DNA from: a bacterium SCSIO 12741
GTDB lineage: Bacteria; Bacteroidota; Bacteroidia; Flavobacteriales_G; Salibacteraceae
NCBI GenBank assembly: GCA_024398055.1
Contig: CP073749.1
Location: forward strand, 3,596,594 to 3,660,593
Reading direction: 5' to 3'
Length of the DNA: 64,000 nucleotides
Shown here: piece after piece, positions 7,748-16,350 of the stretch
Numbering within the stretch: the stretch's first letter is position 1
Layout: every line of letters starts with the position of its first letter
Translations under genes and position numbers: made by a program
Notes under the pieces: model-generated
The model's database searches: none
What the model saw: the letters and a program-made list of their open reading frames with translations, nothing else
Told to the model about the DNA's origin: nothing

Positions 7748-10171
7748 ATGAAACTTCAATTGTCCTCACTCACGGTATTTTTTATGGTACTTGTCTTGGG
7801 ATTGAATGCCCAAGATCAGCTTTCTTGTTATGTAAAAGATCCGAAAAAAGATGCCCGCGAACGCTTTGTGGATTTTAAGCACGCCCACATCGACTTGCGT
7901 TTTGTTCCTGATTCGGGAAGGGTGAATGGATCAGTACGGTTAAAATTTGAAGTGCTTAGGCCTCAATTGGATTCCTTGTATCTGGATGCAACCCAAATGA
8001 AGGTACACCTGCTTCAAGCCGATTCCTCGGAATCCAAATACAGAGTAAGTGACCAAGGAATTACGGTCTACTTTGATCAACCGCTGGCACGTGGAGAGAA
8101 CCACGAAGTATTTATCAGCTACAGTGCCTGGCCCCGAAAAGGAATGTTTTTCATTGGTTGGCAGGATTCAACCAATCGCTGCCGCAAACAGATTTGGACT
8201 CAAGGGCAGGGGATAGACAACCGGCGCTGGGTGCCGCTATTTGATGATATGGCCGATAAAATTACCACCGACATCACGGTGCATTTTGACTCCACGTATC
8301 AGGTGCTTTCCAATGGTAAGTTCATTTTGAGGATGAATGAAGGCAAGGAAACCTTTTGGCACTACCACATGGAAAAGCCACATTCCCCTTATCTGATGAT
8401 GTTGGCTATTGGAGACTATGGAATCTGGGAACAGCAATCGGCTTCAGGGGTAAAGTTGTACAACTATTACTACCCAGGATTCCCGGCAAAAGTGGAGCCC
8501 ACTTACCGCTACAACAAGGAGATATTTGATTACCTCGAAGAAAATATTGGAATTCCTTATCCCTGGCCAACCTATTCTCAAGTGCCCGTGCAGGATTTCG
8601 TTTACGGAGCTATGGAGAATACTTCGGCCACCATATTTGGTGATTTCTTCTGGGTAGATTCGGTTGGCTTTAACGACAAAAACTACGTCTATGTAAATGG
8701 TCACGAGCTGGCACACCAGTGGTTTGGAGATTTGGTTACGTCTCGCAGTCCTGACGATCACTGGTTGCATGAGAGCTTTGCCACCTATTATCACACCTCG
8801 GTCGTGCGGGAGTTTTTAGGACAAGATGATTTTGAGGTGATGATGCGCAACAACCAACAGGCCGCCCTTCAAGCCGATCAAACTGATCACCGTGGAGTAG
8901 GGCATTCAGCGGCAGGTTCGGCTCGCTTTTACCTGAAAGGTAGTTACGTTTTGCACATGTTGAATTATACTGTGGGAGACGAACTATTTCGTGAAGCGCT
9001 CAAACACTATTTGGTTGACCACGCCTATGGTCTGGTATCACGAGATGACTTGATTGGAGCTTTTTACGAATCCACGGGCTATCCTATTGGTTGGTTTATC
9101 GATCAATGGGTTAATCACGGTGGAATGCCTCAGTATGAAGTAAAATGGGAAACGGATAAAAAGGCTAAAAAATACCGCATGGTGGTCAATCAATTGCAGG
9201 ATACCGTTCCCGAGATTCCCCTTTTCCGAATGCCTGTGGTGGTTGAAGTTTATTATACCGATGGTAGCCGTGATTCTCTTCGCGAATGGGTGGATGGAAA
9301 ATCTGATACCATTTTGATCGAGCGGGACAAAAAGAAGGAGATTAGTTATGTACTCTTTGATCCGGGTTCAAAAATTCTGAAACAAATTTCCTTTGATCGT
9401 TCGTTAACTTGGAGACTCAATCAAGCTACCGAGGCAGCGTACATGATCGATCGTTATGATGCCTTGGTGTCCTTGCGGAAAACAGCAATGGAAGACAAGG
9501 AGGCCACTTTGATCAAAGCATTTACGCAGGACTCAGCTTATTTCTCACGGGGAGAAGCACTCACGCAATTATGGAATCACAAAGACTCCATCCGATGGAT
9601 TCGGGAGGCCATAGCCAGCAACGATCCCGATCTGCAAAAGGTAGTTCTCAGAAATACCAGGAAGATTCCAGCCGAACTACAGGCCGATTATGAAAAGCTT
9701 TTAAATGCCTCCTCTTACGAAGTTATCCAAACGGCATTGGTTCGTTTAGCCATGAGTTTCCCAGGAAATATTCAAGGGTATTTGACCCAAACTTCAGATG
9801 TTCAGGGAGGCATTACCCACAATGTTCGTATTCAGTGGTTAGAAATTGCCGTTCATGTTACAGGCGATAGTGCCTATTATAACGAACTGGTGGATTTGTC
9901 AACCGAGTCCTTCGATTTTCAAACCCGAACCAATGCGGTGAGAACCTTGCAGCGCTTGAACTATCTGGATGAGGCTTTCATCCAAAGCCTATTCACCGGA
10001 ATTCAAAATGCCAATTGGCGTTTGGCTGGAGTTTGTGGAAACGCCCTCAAGAAGTACTACCAGAGTCAGGAAAATAAGGCGCTCATTGATGAGGTGCGCA
10101 AAAAGAGTCAGCGAAGCGAATCCGCCTTAAAACGTGTGGATCATTTCTTGTCAATTGACGAGAAGAAGTAG
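7748..10171 (+). CDS. M1 family zinc aminopeptidase
   Basis: About 807 residues with a signal peptide (MKLQLSSLTVFFMVLVLGLNAQ). The M1 signatures are complete: GAMEN at about residue 287 (N-terminus recognition), HELAHQWFG at about 319 (zinc ligands and general base), and the third ligand Glu in HESFATYY at about 342. The C-terminal 250 residues look like HEAT/ARM-type helices, as in the ERAP/LTA4H-type C-terminal region. It is exported, probably periplasmic, and no T9SS domain is seen. Longer in-frame starts exist, but ATG 7748 gives a clean signal peptide. A TAATCTTG -7-like element precedes it. A second, distinct M1 peptidase is at 41.8 kb. Confidence 0.93.
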   Translation: MKLQLSSLTVFFMVLVLGLNAQDQLSCYVKDPKKDARERFVDFKHAHIDLRFVPDSGRVNGSVRLKFEVLRPQLDSLYLDATQMKVHLLQADSSESKYRVSDQGITVYFDQPLARGENHEVFISYSAWPRKGMFFIGWQDSTNRCRKQIWTQGQGIDNRRWVPLFDDMADKITTDITVHFDSTYQVLSNGKFILRMNEGKETFWHYHMEKPHSPYLMMLAIGDYGIWEQQSASGVKLYNYYYPGFPAKVEPTYRYNKEIFDYLEENIGIPYPWPTYSQVPVQDFVYGAMENTSATIFGDFFWVDSVGFNDKNYVYVNGHELAHQWFGDLVTSRSPDDHWLHESFATYYHTSVVREFLGQDDFEVMMRNNQQAALQADQTDHRGVGHSAAGSARFYLKGSYVLHMLNYTVGDELFREALKHYLVDHAYGLVSRDDLIGAFYESTGYPIGWFIDQWVNHGGMPQYEVKWETDKKAKKYRMVVNQLQDTVPEIPLFRMPVVVEVYYTDGSRDSLREWVDGKSDTILIERDKKKEISYVLFDPGSKILKQISFDRSLTWRLNQATEAAYMIDRYDALVSLRKTAMEDKEATLIKAFTQDSAYFSRGEALTQLWNHKDSIRWIREAIASNDPDLQKVVLRNTRKIPAELQADYEKLLNASSYEVIQTALVRLAMSFPGNIQGYLTQTSDVQGGITHNVRIQWLEIAVHVTGDSAYYNELVDLSTESFDFQTRTNAVRTLQRLNYLDEAFIQSLFTGIQNANWRLAGVCGNALKKYYQSQENKALIDEVRKKSQRSESALKRVDHFLSIDEKK

Positions 10172-10222
10172 AGGCTCAATCACCCGAATTGTTTCATTTT
10201 TGCCCAAACAAAAGTCCAAAGC

Positions 10223-11476
10223 ATGGGAAAGATTCTGATCAAAAACATCAAGCAATTAGTCGGATTTGAAGAAAGCGGAAAAGAGAAGACGCGCGTAGTC
10301 GGTTCCGAAATGAACCAATTAAACGTGTTGGAAGATGCCTGGTTGGCCGTTGAAGGTGACCGAATTCTGGCTTTTGGTGAGATGAAAGATTGGGGCGGAA
10401 TCACAGACTGGAATGACTTGGAGGTGATTGATGCCAGCGGAAAAATTGTGATGCCCGCTTTTTGCGATTCACATTCCCACATCGTGTATTACGGAAACCG
10501 CGAATCAGAATTTGCGGATCGTATCCGGGGAGTTTCCTACGAAGAAATTGCCAAAAGGGGAGGAGGGATTATCAATTCAGCCCTCAACCTAAGGAAGGCT
10601 TCCGAAGATGAGTTGTTTGAACAATCCGTTGCCCGTGCCCATGAGGTAATGTCTTTTGGTACAGGAGCTTTAGAAATTAAAAGTGGTTATGGACTAAGCG
10701 TAGATAGCGAATTGAAGATGCTTCGAGTGATCAAACGTATCCAAAAGGAAACTCCTTTGATGGTTCGCTCTACTTTGTTGGCAGCACATGCTCTTCCTCC
10801 GGAATACAAAGACAATAAATCAGGCTACCTGGATTTGATTGTGAATGAGATCATTCCACAGGTAAAAGAAGAAGGCTTGGCCGAATACATTGATATTTTC
10901 TGCGAGAAAGGATACTTCGACAACCAGGATACCGAGCGCGTACTTCAAGCCGGATTAGACCATGGGTTGATACCCAAATACCATGTGAATCAATTCACCA
11001 TTTCTGGAGGTATTGAAGTGGGGCTCAAGCTGAATGCTCTTTCAGTGGACCACCTGGAAGAGTTAGCCGACGACGAAATCGAAATGCTTAAGGATAGCCC
11101 CACCATTTCAACTTTGTTGCCCTCTTGTTCCTTCTTTTTGGAAATACCCTATTCCCCGGCTCGAAAAATGATCGACTCTGGGTTGGGGGTTGCTTTGGCC
11201 ACAGATTACAACCCGGGATCGACGCCTTCTGGTAAAATGCCCTTTGTAATGTCCTTGGCCTGTATCAAAATGAAAATGACTCCTGAGGAGGCTATTAATG
11301 CGTCCTGCCTGAATGGAGCCTATGCCATGGGTTGGTCTTCTGAACTTGGATCTATTGCTGAAGGTAAACGTGCTAATTTGATAATTACCAGGGAGATGCC
11401 TTCGTATTCTTACATTCCCTATGCCTTTGGAGGCGACCACATTGACACCGTTATACTGAACGGACAGAAAGTATAA
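10223..11476 (+). CDS. hutI: Imidazolonepropionase HutI
   Basis: 417 residues, normal for the family. It hydrolyses 4-imidazolone-5-propionate to N-formimino-L-glutamate, the third step of histidine degradation. Visible signatures include the metal-binding FCDSHSHIVYYGNRE, FGTGALEIKSGYGL, a histidine in YHVNQF, VDHLEEL and the terminal LATDYNPGS with the catalytic Asp. The amidohydrolase fold is complete. HutH and HutU are not in the window. The enzyme that consumes its product, FTCD, is encoded 3.1 kb downstream. A near-consensus -7 element CATTTTTG lies about 20 bases before the ATG. Confidence 0.94.
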   Translation: MGKILIKNIKQLVGFEESGKEKTRVVGSEMNQLNVLEDAWLAVEGDRILAFGEMKDWGGITDWNDLEVIDASGKIVMPAFCDSHSHIVYYGNRESEFADRIRGVSYEEIAKRGGGIINSALNLRKASEDELFEQSVARAHEVMSFGTGALEIKSGYGLSVDSELKMLRVIKRIQKETPLMVRSTLLAAHALPPEYKDNKSGYLDLIVNEIIPQVKEEGLAEYIDIFCEKGYFDNQDTERVLQAGLDHGLIPKYHVNQFTISGGIEVGLKLNALSVDHLEELADDEIEMLKDSPTISTLLPSCSFFLEIPYSPARKMIDSGLGVALATDYNPGSTPSGKMPFVMSLACIKMKMTPEEAINASCLNGAYAMGWSSELGSIAEGKRANLIITREMPSYSYIPYAFGGDHIDTVILNGQKV

Positions 11477-11752
11477 GGTTGAGGATCAGAGGGGACCAGA
11501 GTGAAGGGTTCGTCTAAGTGGAAGTATTCACGCTCGATGGATATCCTCTAATTGCAGATGTGCCCGTTTCTTGTTTTCTACCTTGATTTGTCAATAGCCT
11601 TGAGAATCACGGCTTTGCTTCTGTAAAAGCTCAAAATTGGACGCATGAATTTGTAAGAAAATACTATGCGTGCCTAATATTTTTTTGCCTCTGAGCTTTG
11701 ATTTCTAACCAATTATGGATAATTTCCATGCTGGTTTTCAAACAAAACAGAT
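11477..11752. other. Intergenic region upstream of the FadL-like gene
   Basis: 276 bases without a credible gene. It contains an inverted repeat ACGCAT (11641-11646)/ATGCGT (11666-11671) about 80-110 bases upstream of the porin start, which could be a regulator site. A T-rich stretch before TTTTTTTGCC could hold the promoter. No hairpin terminator for hutI is obvious. Confidence 0.3.
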
Positions 11753-12976
11753 ATGCAAAAACTTCTATTTACAGCATTGGCTGTGGTGTTATTTCTGTCT
11801 TCTTCTGCCGGAGGATTTCAGGTCTCACTCCAGGGTCAAAAACAAATTGGAATGGGCCACGTGGGTGTTCCCATGCTCTTTGGAGCGAGTAGTATTTATT
11901 TCAATCCCGGAGCTTTGCCCATGCTTGACAGCACTTTTTCGGCTTCGTTGGGAATGAGTACCATTTTTTCCAAAGCGTACTACCAAAACGAAACCTACAA
12001 CCAAACTTTCGAATCCGACAATCCTGTGGGTACTCCATTCAGTGCCTATGCCAACTATATCCTTAAAGAGCGAATTTCCATTGGTTTGGGTGTATACACT
12101 CCCTTCGGAAGTTCTGTGGTATGGGACGATCAATGGGCCGGTCGTTACTTAATTCAAAAAATTCAACTTCGATCCTTCTTCATTCAACCCACGGTGGGTT
12201 ATAAGGTGATGGATAACCTGGGAATCGGAGTTGGGTTTATCTGGGCGACGGGAAATGTAAAGATTAACCGAGCCATCAATTTACCTGTGGGAGACAATAC
12301 CGAAACGGTAGAATTGTCAAGTGGAGCGAATGGATATGGCTTCAACGCTGGTATCTACTACGATCCTATGGAACAACTACACATCGGCCTGTCCTACAAG
12401 TCGGGAATTAAGATGGAAGCGAAAGATGGAGATGTGACCATGAAGGTTCCTGCTTCTCTGAATTCCAATTTTCCTGAGACCAATAAGTTTTCTACAACCC
12501 TCAACTTGCCTGGATCTGTCAACTTTGGTATCGGCTATGACTTAACCGATAAAATCACCATCGCGGCAGAGGCTAATTGGGTAAATTGGGATGTGTATGA
12601 TTCCTTGGTGTTTGATTTTGAAACCAATACCGATGGGTTGGAAGATAGTCGTAATCCGCGGTTGTATGAAAATACCATAGCCTTTCGTTTGGGAGCCAAT
12701 TATCAGCACAGTGAAAAGCTTTCTGTACGGTTAGGAGCCTACTACGATCCATCGCCTGTTCAGGATGAGTACTTTACCCCAGAAACTCCGAATATGGACA
12801 ACCTGGGTTTTACCGGAGGAGCCAGTTACTCGCCGATGAAGAACTTGAGCATAGATGTATCTCTGCTCTACATCTACGGATTGGAGCGTGAATCGCAGTA
12901 CAAGCCGGCCAATTTTTCAGGAACATACAGAACTACAGCCTGGGTTCCAGGACTTGGATTATCATACAATTTTTAA
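11753..12976 (+). CDS. FadL/OmpP1-family outer membrane transporter
   Basis: 407 residues with a signal peptide. The mature N terminus GFQVSLQGQKQIGMGHVGV followed by ASSIYFNPGAL is the typical FadL hatch/NPA region. The rest is a 14-strand-like pattern of alternating residues ending in an aromatic C terminus (GLGLSYNF) recognised by the BAM machinery. FadL proteins pass hydrophobic molecules such as long-chain fatty acids or aromatics across the outer membrane. Here an SGNH esterase lipoprotein starts 12 bases downstream, so uptake coupled to ester hydrolysis is a reasonable inference. Confidence 0.9.
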   Translation: MQKLLFTALAVVLFLSSSAGGFQVSLQGQKQIGMGHVGVPMLFGASSIYFNPGALPMLDSTFSASLGMSTIFSKAYYQNETYNQTFESDNPVGTPFSAYANYILKERISIGLGVYTPFGSSVVWDDQWAGRYLIQKIQLRSFFIQPTVGYKVMDNLGIGVGFIWATGNVKINRAINLPVGDNTETVELSSGANGYGFNAGIYYDPMEQLHIGLSYKSGIKMEAKDGDVTMKVPASLNSNFPETNKFSTTLNLPGSVNFGIGYDLTDKITIAAEANWVNWDVYDSLVFDFETNTDGLEDSRNPRLYENTIAFRLGANYQHSEKLSVRLGAYYDPSPVQDEYFTPETPNMDNLGFTGGASYSPMKNLSIDVSLLYIYGLERESQYKPANFSGTYRTTAWVPGLGLSYNF

Positions 12977-12981
12977 GGAGG
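12976..12981 (+). promoter_or_regulatory. Strong Shine-Dalgarno site before the SGNH lipoprotein
   Basis: AGGAGG directly after the FadL stop codon, 7 bases before ATG 12989. Canonical SD sequences are uncommon in Bacteroidota, so this likely marks efficient re-initiation in the two-gene operon. Confidence 0.55.
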
Positions 12982-12988
12982 ACTGAAC

Positions 12989-14431
12989 ATGAAGAAATGG
13001 ACAACAATTTGGATAGCAGCCTCCGTATTGGTCGTACTATCCTGTGACAGAAAATTTGAAGACCCCAATTTTGAAGGTGGCTCGGCAGACTATTCTCGAT
13101 TTGTAGCAGTCGGAAACTCGTTGACCGCTGGATTTGCAGATGGGGCCTTATACAAGAGCGGACAGGAAAACTCCTTTCCGAGCATGGTGGCTACTCAATT
13201 GCAATCCGTAGGCGGAGCATCTACCTTTAAGCAGCCGTTGATGGCCGACGACTTCGGTGGAATTCCCTTGGTGAGCCCCAATGTAAAATTGGTCTTGGGT
13301 TATTCCACCAATTGTAAGGGTGAAACTGGCTTAGGCCCGGTTGCGTCAACAACCAATCCGGCGAATCCGGCCAACGGTGCCTCTGTAGCAGCCAGCGGTC
13401 CCTACAACAATGTCGGAGTTCCGGGAGCCAAGGTTGAGCATCTATTGGCCCCAGGATACGGAGATCCGGCAAACTTGACATTGGGCTTGGCAAATCCTTA
13501 TTACGTGCGATTCGCTTCAAGTACCAATTCAACGGTGTTGCAGGATGCCTTGTTGAGTAACCCTACATTTTTTAGTCTTTGGATTGGTAACAACGACATT
13601 CTCGGATATGCCACTTCGGGTGGAGAAGGAGGAGACCCGGCCACTCCAGCTGGAAACTTTACAGCTGCATACACCGCATTGGTAGCTGGGTTGACGGCCA
13701 ATGGCGCTAAGGGAGTTTGCATGAATATTCCGGATGTGACTTCGATTCCGTTTTTTACCACGGTACCCTATAATGGGGCTAATTTGGAACAATCTTTAGC
13801 AACCCAGTTGAATCAGCTGTTCTTGTTTGTGGCGGATACTTTCAATGCCATCGCTCCTGGATTGGGAGAGCAGTATCGGTTCAATTTTCAGGCCGGTGCC
13901 AATGCCTTTTTGGTTGAAGAACCCGTTTCAGCGACCAACCCTCTGGGTATTCGTCAGTTGAAAGAAGGAGAATTGATTTTGCTGAGTGTGGATCAGGATG
14001 CTATGCGTTGTGAAGGATATGGTGTATTCGATCAAAGCAAGTTTGATCCTGCCAATCCGGCCTCCGCTTTAGCGGCCATTTCTCCGTTAAAGGATTCTGA
14101 TGTTCTAAAGGCAAGTGAGATTGCAAAAATTAGCGATCACGTGGCTTCCTACAACGCCACCATCAAATCGGTAGCAGAGAGCAGAGGCCTGGCCTATGCG
14201 GACATGAATTCTGTATTGGCTTCGGTGAAAGAAAACGGTTTTACCTTCGATGGGGTAACTTTTCAAACCACCTACGTAACCGGAGGAACTTTCTCTCTGG
14301 ATGGCGTGCATTTAACACCTCGCGGTTATGCGATTGCCGCCAATGCAACGATTGATGCCATTAATCTGAAATACGGAGGGAATATTCCCAAAGTAAGTGT
14401 AACAAACTACCCTGGATTGGCAATGCCCTAA
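12989..14431 (+). CDS. SGNH/GDSL hydrolase lipoprotein
   Basis: 480 residues. The signal ends in a lipobox (LVVLSC), so the protein is a lipoprotein. The GDSL block I is seen as VGNSLTAGF with the nucleophile Ser, block III as WIGNNDILGY, and block V as DGVHLTPRGYA with the catalytic Asp and His. These define an esterase/lipase of the SGNH superfamily. The region between blocks is larger than in the smallest SGNH enzymes and is rich in Ala/Gly/Asn. It forms an operon with the FadL-like porin (12-base gap, strong SD) and is followed by a good terminator. Confidence 0.88.
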   Translation: MKKWTTIWIAASVLVVLSCDRKFEDPNFEGGSADYSRFVAVGNSLTAGFADGALYKSGQENSFPSMVATQLQSVGGASTFKQPLMADDFGGIPLVSPNVKLVLGYSTNCKGETGLGPVASTTNPANPANGASVAASGPYNNVGVPGAKVEHLLAPGYGDPANLTLGLANPYYVRFASSTNSTVLQDALLSNPTFFSLWIGNNDILGYATSGGEGGDPATPAGNFTAAYTALVAGLTANGAKGVCMNIPDVTSIPFFTTVPYNGANLEQSLATQLNQLFLFVADTFNAIAPGLGEQYRFNFQAGANAFLVEEPVSATNPLGIRQLKEGELILLSVDQDAMRCEGYGVFDQSKFDPANPASALAAISPLKDSDVLKASEIAKISDHVASYNATIKSVAESRGLAYADMNSVLASVKENGFTFDGVTFQTTYVTGGTFSLDGVHLTPRGYAIAANATIDAINLKYGGNIPKVSVTNYPGLAMP

Positions 14432-14451
14432 CAGGTAGTGATAGAATAAGG

Positions 14452-14484
14452 AAAAGGCCGGTTTCGTTGGAATCGGCCTTTTTT
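14452..14484 (+). terminator. Rho-independent terminator after the fadL-SGNH operon
   Basis: Stem AAAAGGCCG (14452-14460) pairs with CGGCCTTTT (14474-14482), loop 13 bases, followed by a T run. Good geometry for the plus strand. Confidence 0.85.
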
Positions 14485-14560
14485 ATTGGAGCCAACCAAG
14501 GGTCTCCTGATGTTGGTGATTTTGTCCGCTAAAATGCCCCCGAAAAAATTGCGAATTAGC

Positions 14561-14568
14561 TACATTTG
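14561..14568 (+). promoter_or_regulatory. -7 element of the FTCD gene
   Basis: TACATTTG is an exact match to TAnnTTTG, ending 18 bases before ATG 14587. A possible TTG start at 14566 lies inside it, which argues for the later ATG. Confidence 0.5.
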
Positions 14569-14586
14569 ACGCCCAAATTGCAACGA

Positions 14587-16281
14587 ATGGAAAAGAGATT
14601 AATCGAATGTGTACCCAATATCTCGGAAGGCCGGGATCAAGATAAAATCAATGCCATTGCTGGAGTCGTTGAAACCGTGGACGGAGTTAGACTCCTCGAC
14701 GTTGACCCTGGAAAGGCTACCAACCGCACGGTAATCACTTTTGTGGGCGAACCTGAAGTAGTTATTGAGGCTGCTTTTCGTCTTATTGAAAAGGCTGCTG
14801 AACTTATTGATATGAGTGGCCACAGTGGAGAGCATCCGAGATTCGGTGCTACTGATGTTTGCCCATTGGTACCGGTGTCTGGTATTACCTTGGAAGAAAC
14901 AGCTGTATACGCTCATAAGCTTGGAGAGCGTGTTGGAAAGGAACTTGGAATTCCTGGTTATTTCTACGAAGAAGCAGCCAAAGAGGAAAAGAGAAGAAAC
15001 CTGGCCAACTGCCGTGAAGGTGAGTACGAAGGCTTGAAAAATAAATTGAGTAACCCAGATTGGACTCCGGACTTTGGTCCAGCCGAGTTCAACGAACGTG
15101 CACAGAGAACCGGAGCTACGGCTATTTCAGCTCGTGACTTTTTGGTAGCTTATAACGTTAACCTAAACACGACTTCTACTCGCCGAGCCAATGCGATTGC
15201 CTTTGACATTCGTGAAGCAGGACGAATTAAAAGAGAAGGTAATGGCATTACCGGAAAGGTGGTGAAAGATGAAAACGGTAACCCCGTTCGTGAACCTGGA
15301 AAATTGAAATGTGTTAAAGGAATTGGTTGGTACATTGAGGAGTACGGAATCGCGCAGATCTCGTACAACCTGACCAACATTAGTGTGACTTCGATCCACG
15401 AAGCCTTTGATGAAACCTGTAAGTCTGCCGAGCAAAGAGGACTTCGTGTTACCGGTTCTGAGTTGATCGGATTGGTGCCGCTGAATGCCATGTTGGATGC
15501 GGGAAAATACTTCCTGAAAAAGCAAAATCGTTCTTTGGGTGTTCCTGAAAGTGAGATTATTAAAATTGCGGTTAAGTCTTTGGGACTGGACGATTTGGCT
15601 CCTTTCGATCCCAATGAAAAGATTATTGAATACAAACTTCGCGATAGCCAAACCAAGCGATTGGTGGATATGGACCTCACTGGATTTGCTGATGAAACAG
15701 CCAGTGAATCTCCAGCCCCGGGTGGCGGATCAATTTCTGCCTACGTAGGAGCATTGGGCGTGAGCTTGGGCACCATGGTGGCTAACCTATCTTCTCACAA
15801 AAGAGGATGGGATGATCGCTGGGAAGAATTCTCTAATTGGGCCGTAGAAGGGCAAAAAATCAAGGATGAATTGCTTTTCTTGGTGGATGAGGATACGGAG
15901 TCCTTTAACCGAATTATTGATGCCTTCCGCATGCCTAAGGATAGCGAAGAAGATAAAGCACGCAGATCAGAGGCTATTGAAGCCGCAACCAAGTATGCTA
16001 TTGAAATTCCATTTCGGGTTATGGAAACTACTTTCCGCTCCTTTGAGTTGATCAAAACCATGACGGAAATTGGTAACCCTAATTCCGTGACCGATGCAGC
16101 TGTTGGAGCACTTTGTGCCCGTACGGCAATCATGGGAGCTTTCCTCAATGTAAAGATTAATGCAGCGGACCTGAAGGACAGAAACTTTGTGGATGAAATT
16201 ATCACCAAAGGGAATGATCTTCAGTCTCGTGCACAGCAGTTAGAAGCCGAGATTCTGCAACTGGCAGAGTCGAAAATGTAA
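14587..16281 (+). CDS. Glutamate formimidoyltransferase / formimidoyltetrahydrofolate cyclodeaminase fusion
   Basis: 564 residues. The N-terminal two thirds is formiminotransferase, with LIECVPNISEGRD at the start and HSGEHPRFGATDVCPLVP carrying the catalytic His, through about residue 330. The C-terminal part, from about 350, is cyclodeaminase, with the folate-binding SPAPGGGSISAYVGALG near residue 380 and the helical bundle after it. It moves the formimino group from N-formiminoglutamate to tetrahydrofolate and then releases ammonia to give methenyl-THF, completing histidine breakdown. The fused architecture is like the animal FTCD enzyme; many bacteria use separate proteins. Transcribed from its own promoter downstream of a terminator. 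Confidence 0.94.
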   Translation: MEKRLIECVPNISEGRDQDKINAIAGVVETVDGVRLLDVDPGKATNRTVITFVGEPEVVIEAAFRLIEKAAELIDMSGHSGEHPRFGATDVCPLVPVSGITLEETAVYAHKLGERVGKELGIPGYFYEEAAKEEKRRNLANCREGEYEGLKNKLSNPDWTPDFGPAEFNERAQRTGATAISARDFLVAYNVNLNTTSTRRANAIAFDIREAGRIKREGNGITGKVVKDENGNPVREPGKLKCVKGIGWYIEEYGIAQISYNLTNISVTSIHEAFDETCKSAEQRGLRVTGSELIGLVPLNAMLDAGKYFLKKQNRSLGVPESEIIKIAVKSLGLDDLAPFDPNEKIIEYKLRDSQTKRLVDMDLTGFADETASESPAPGGGSISAYVGALGVSLGTMVANLSSHKRGWDDRWEEFSNWAVEGQKIKDELLFLVDEDTESFNRIIDAFRMPKDSEEDKARRSEAIEAATKYAIEIPFRVMETTFRSFELIKTMTEIGNPNSVTDAAVGALCARTAIMGAFLNVKINAADLKDRNFVDEIITKGNDLQSRAQQLEAEILQLAESKM

Positions 16282-16302
16282 GGCTTTTATCTACGGTATA
16301 TC

Positions 16303-16350
16303 AAAAAGGGCGCAATTCCGTTTTACATTTGACGTAATTGCGCTTTTTTT
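16303..16350 (+). terminator. Terminator hairpin whose loop carries the next gene's -7 element
   Basis: GCGCAATT (16310-16317) pairs with AATTGCGC (16336-16343), flanked by an A run on the left and seven T residues on the right (16344-16350). The 18-base loop holds TACATTTG (16324-16331), a perfect -7 element, and the T run abuts the ATG of the next gene at 16351. The site thus appears to end FTCD transcription and start patatin transcription. Confidence 0.65.
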
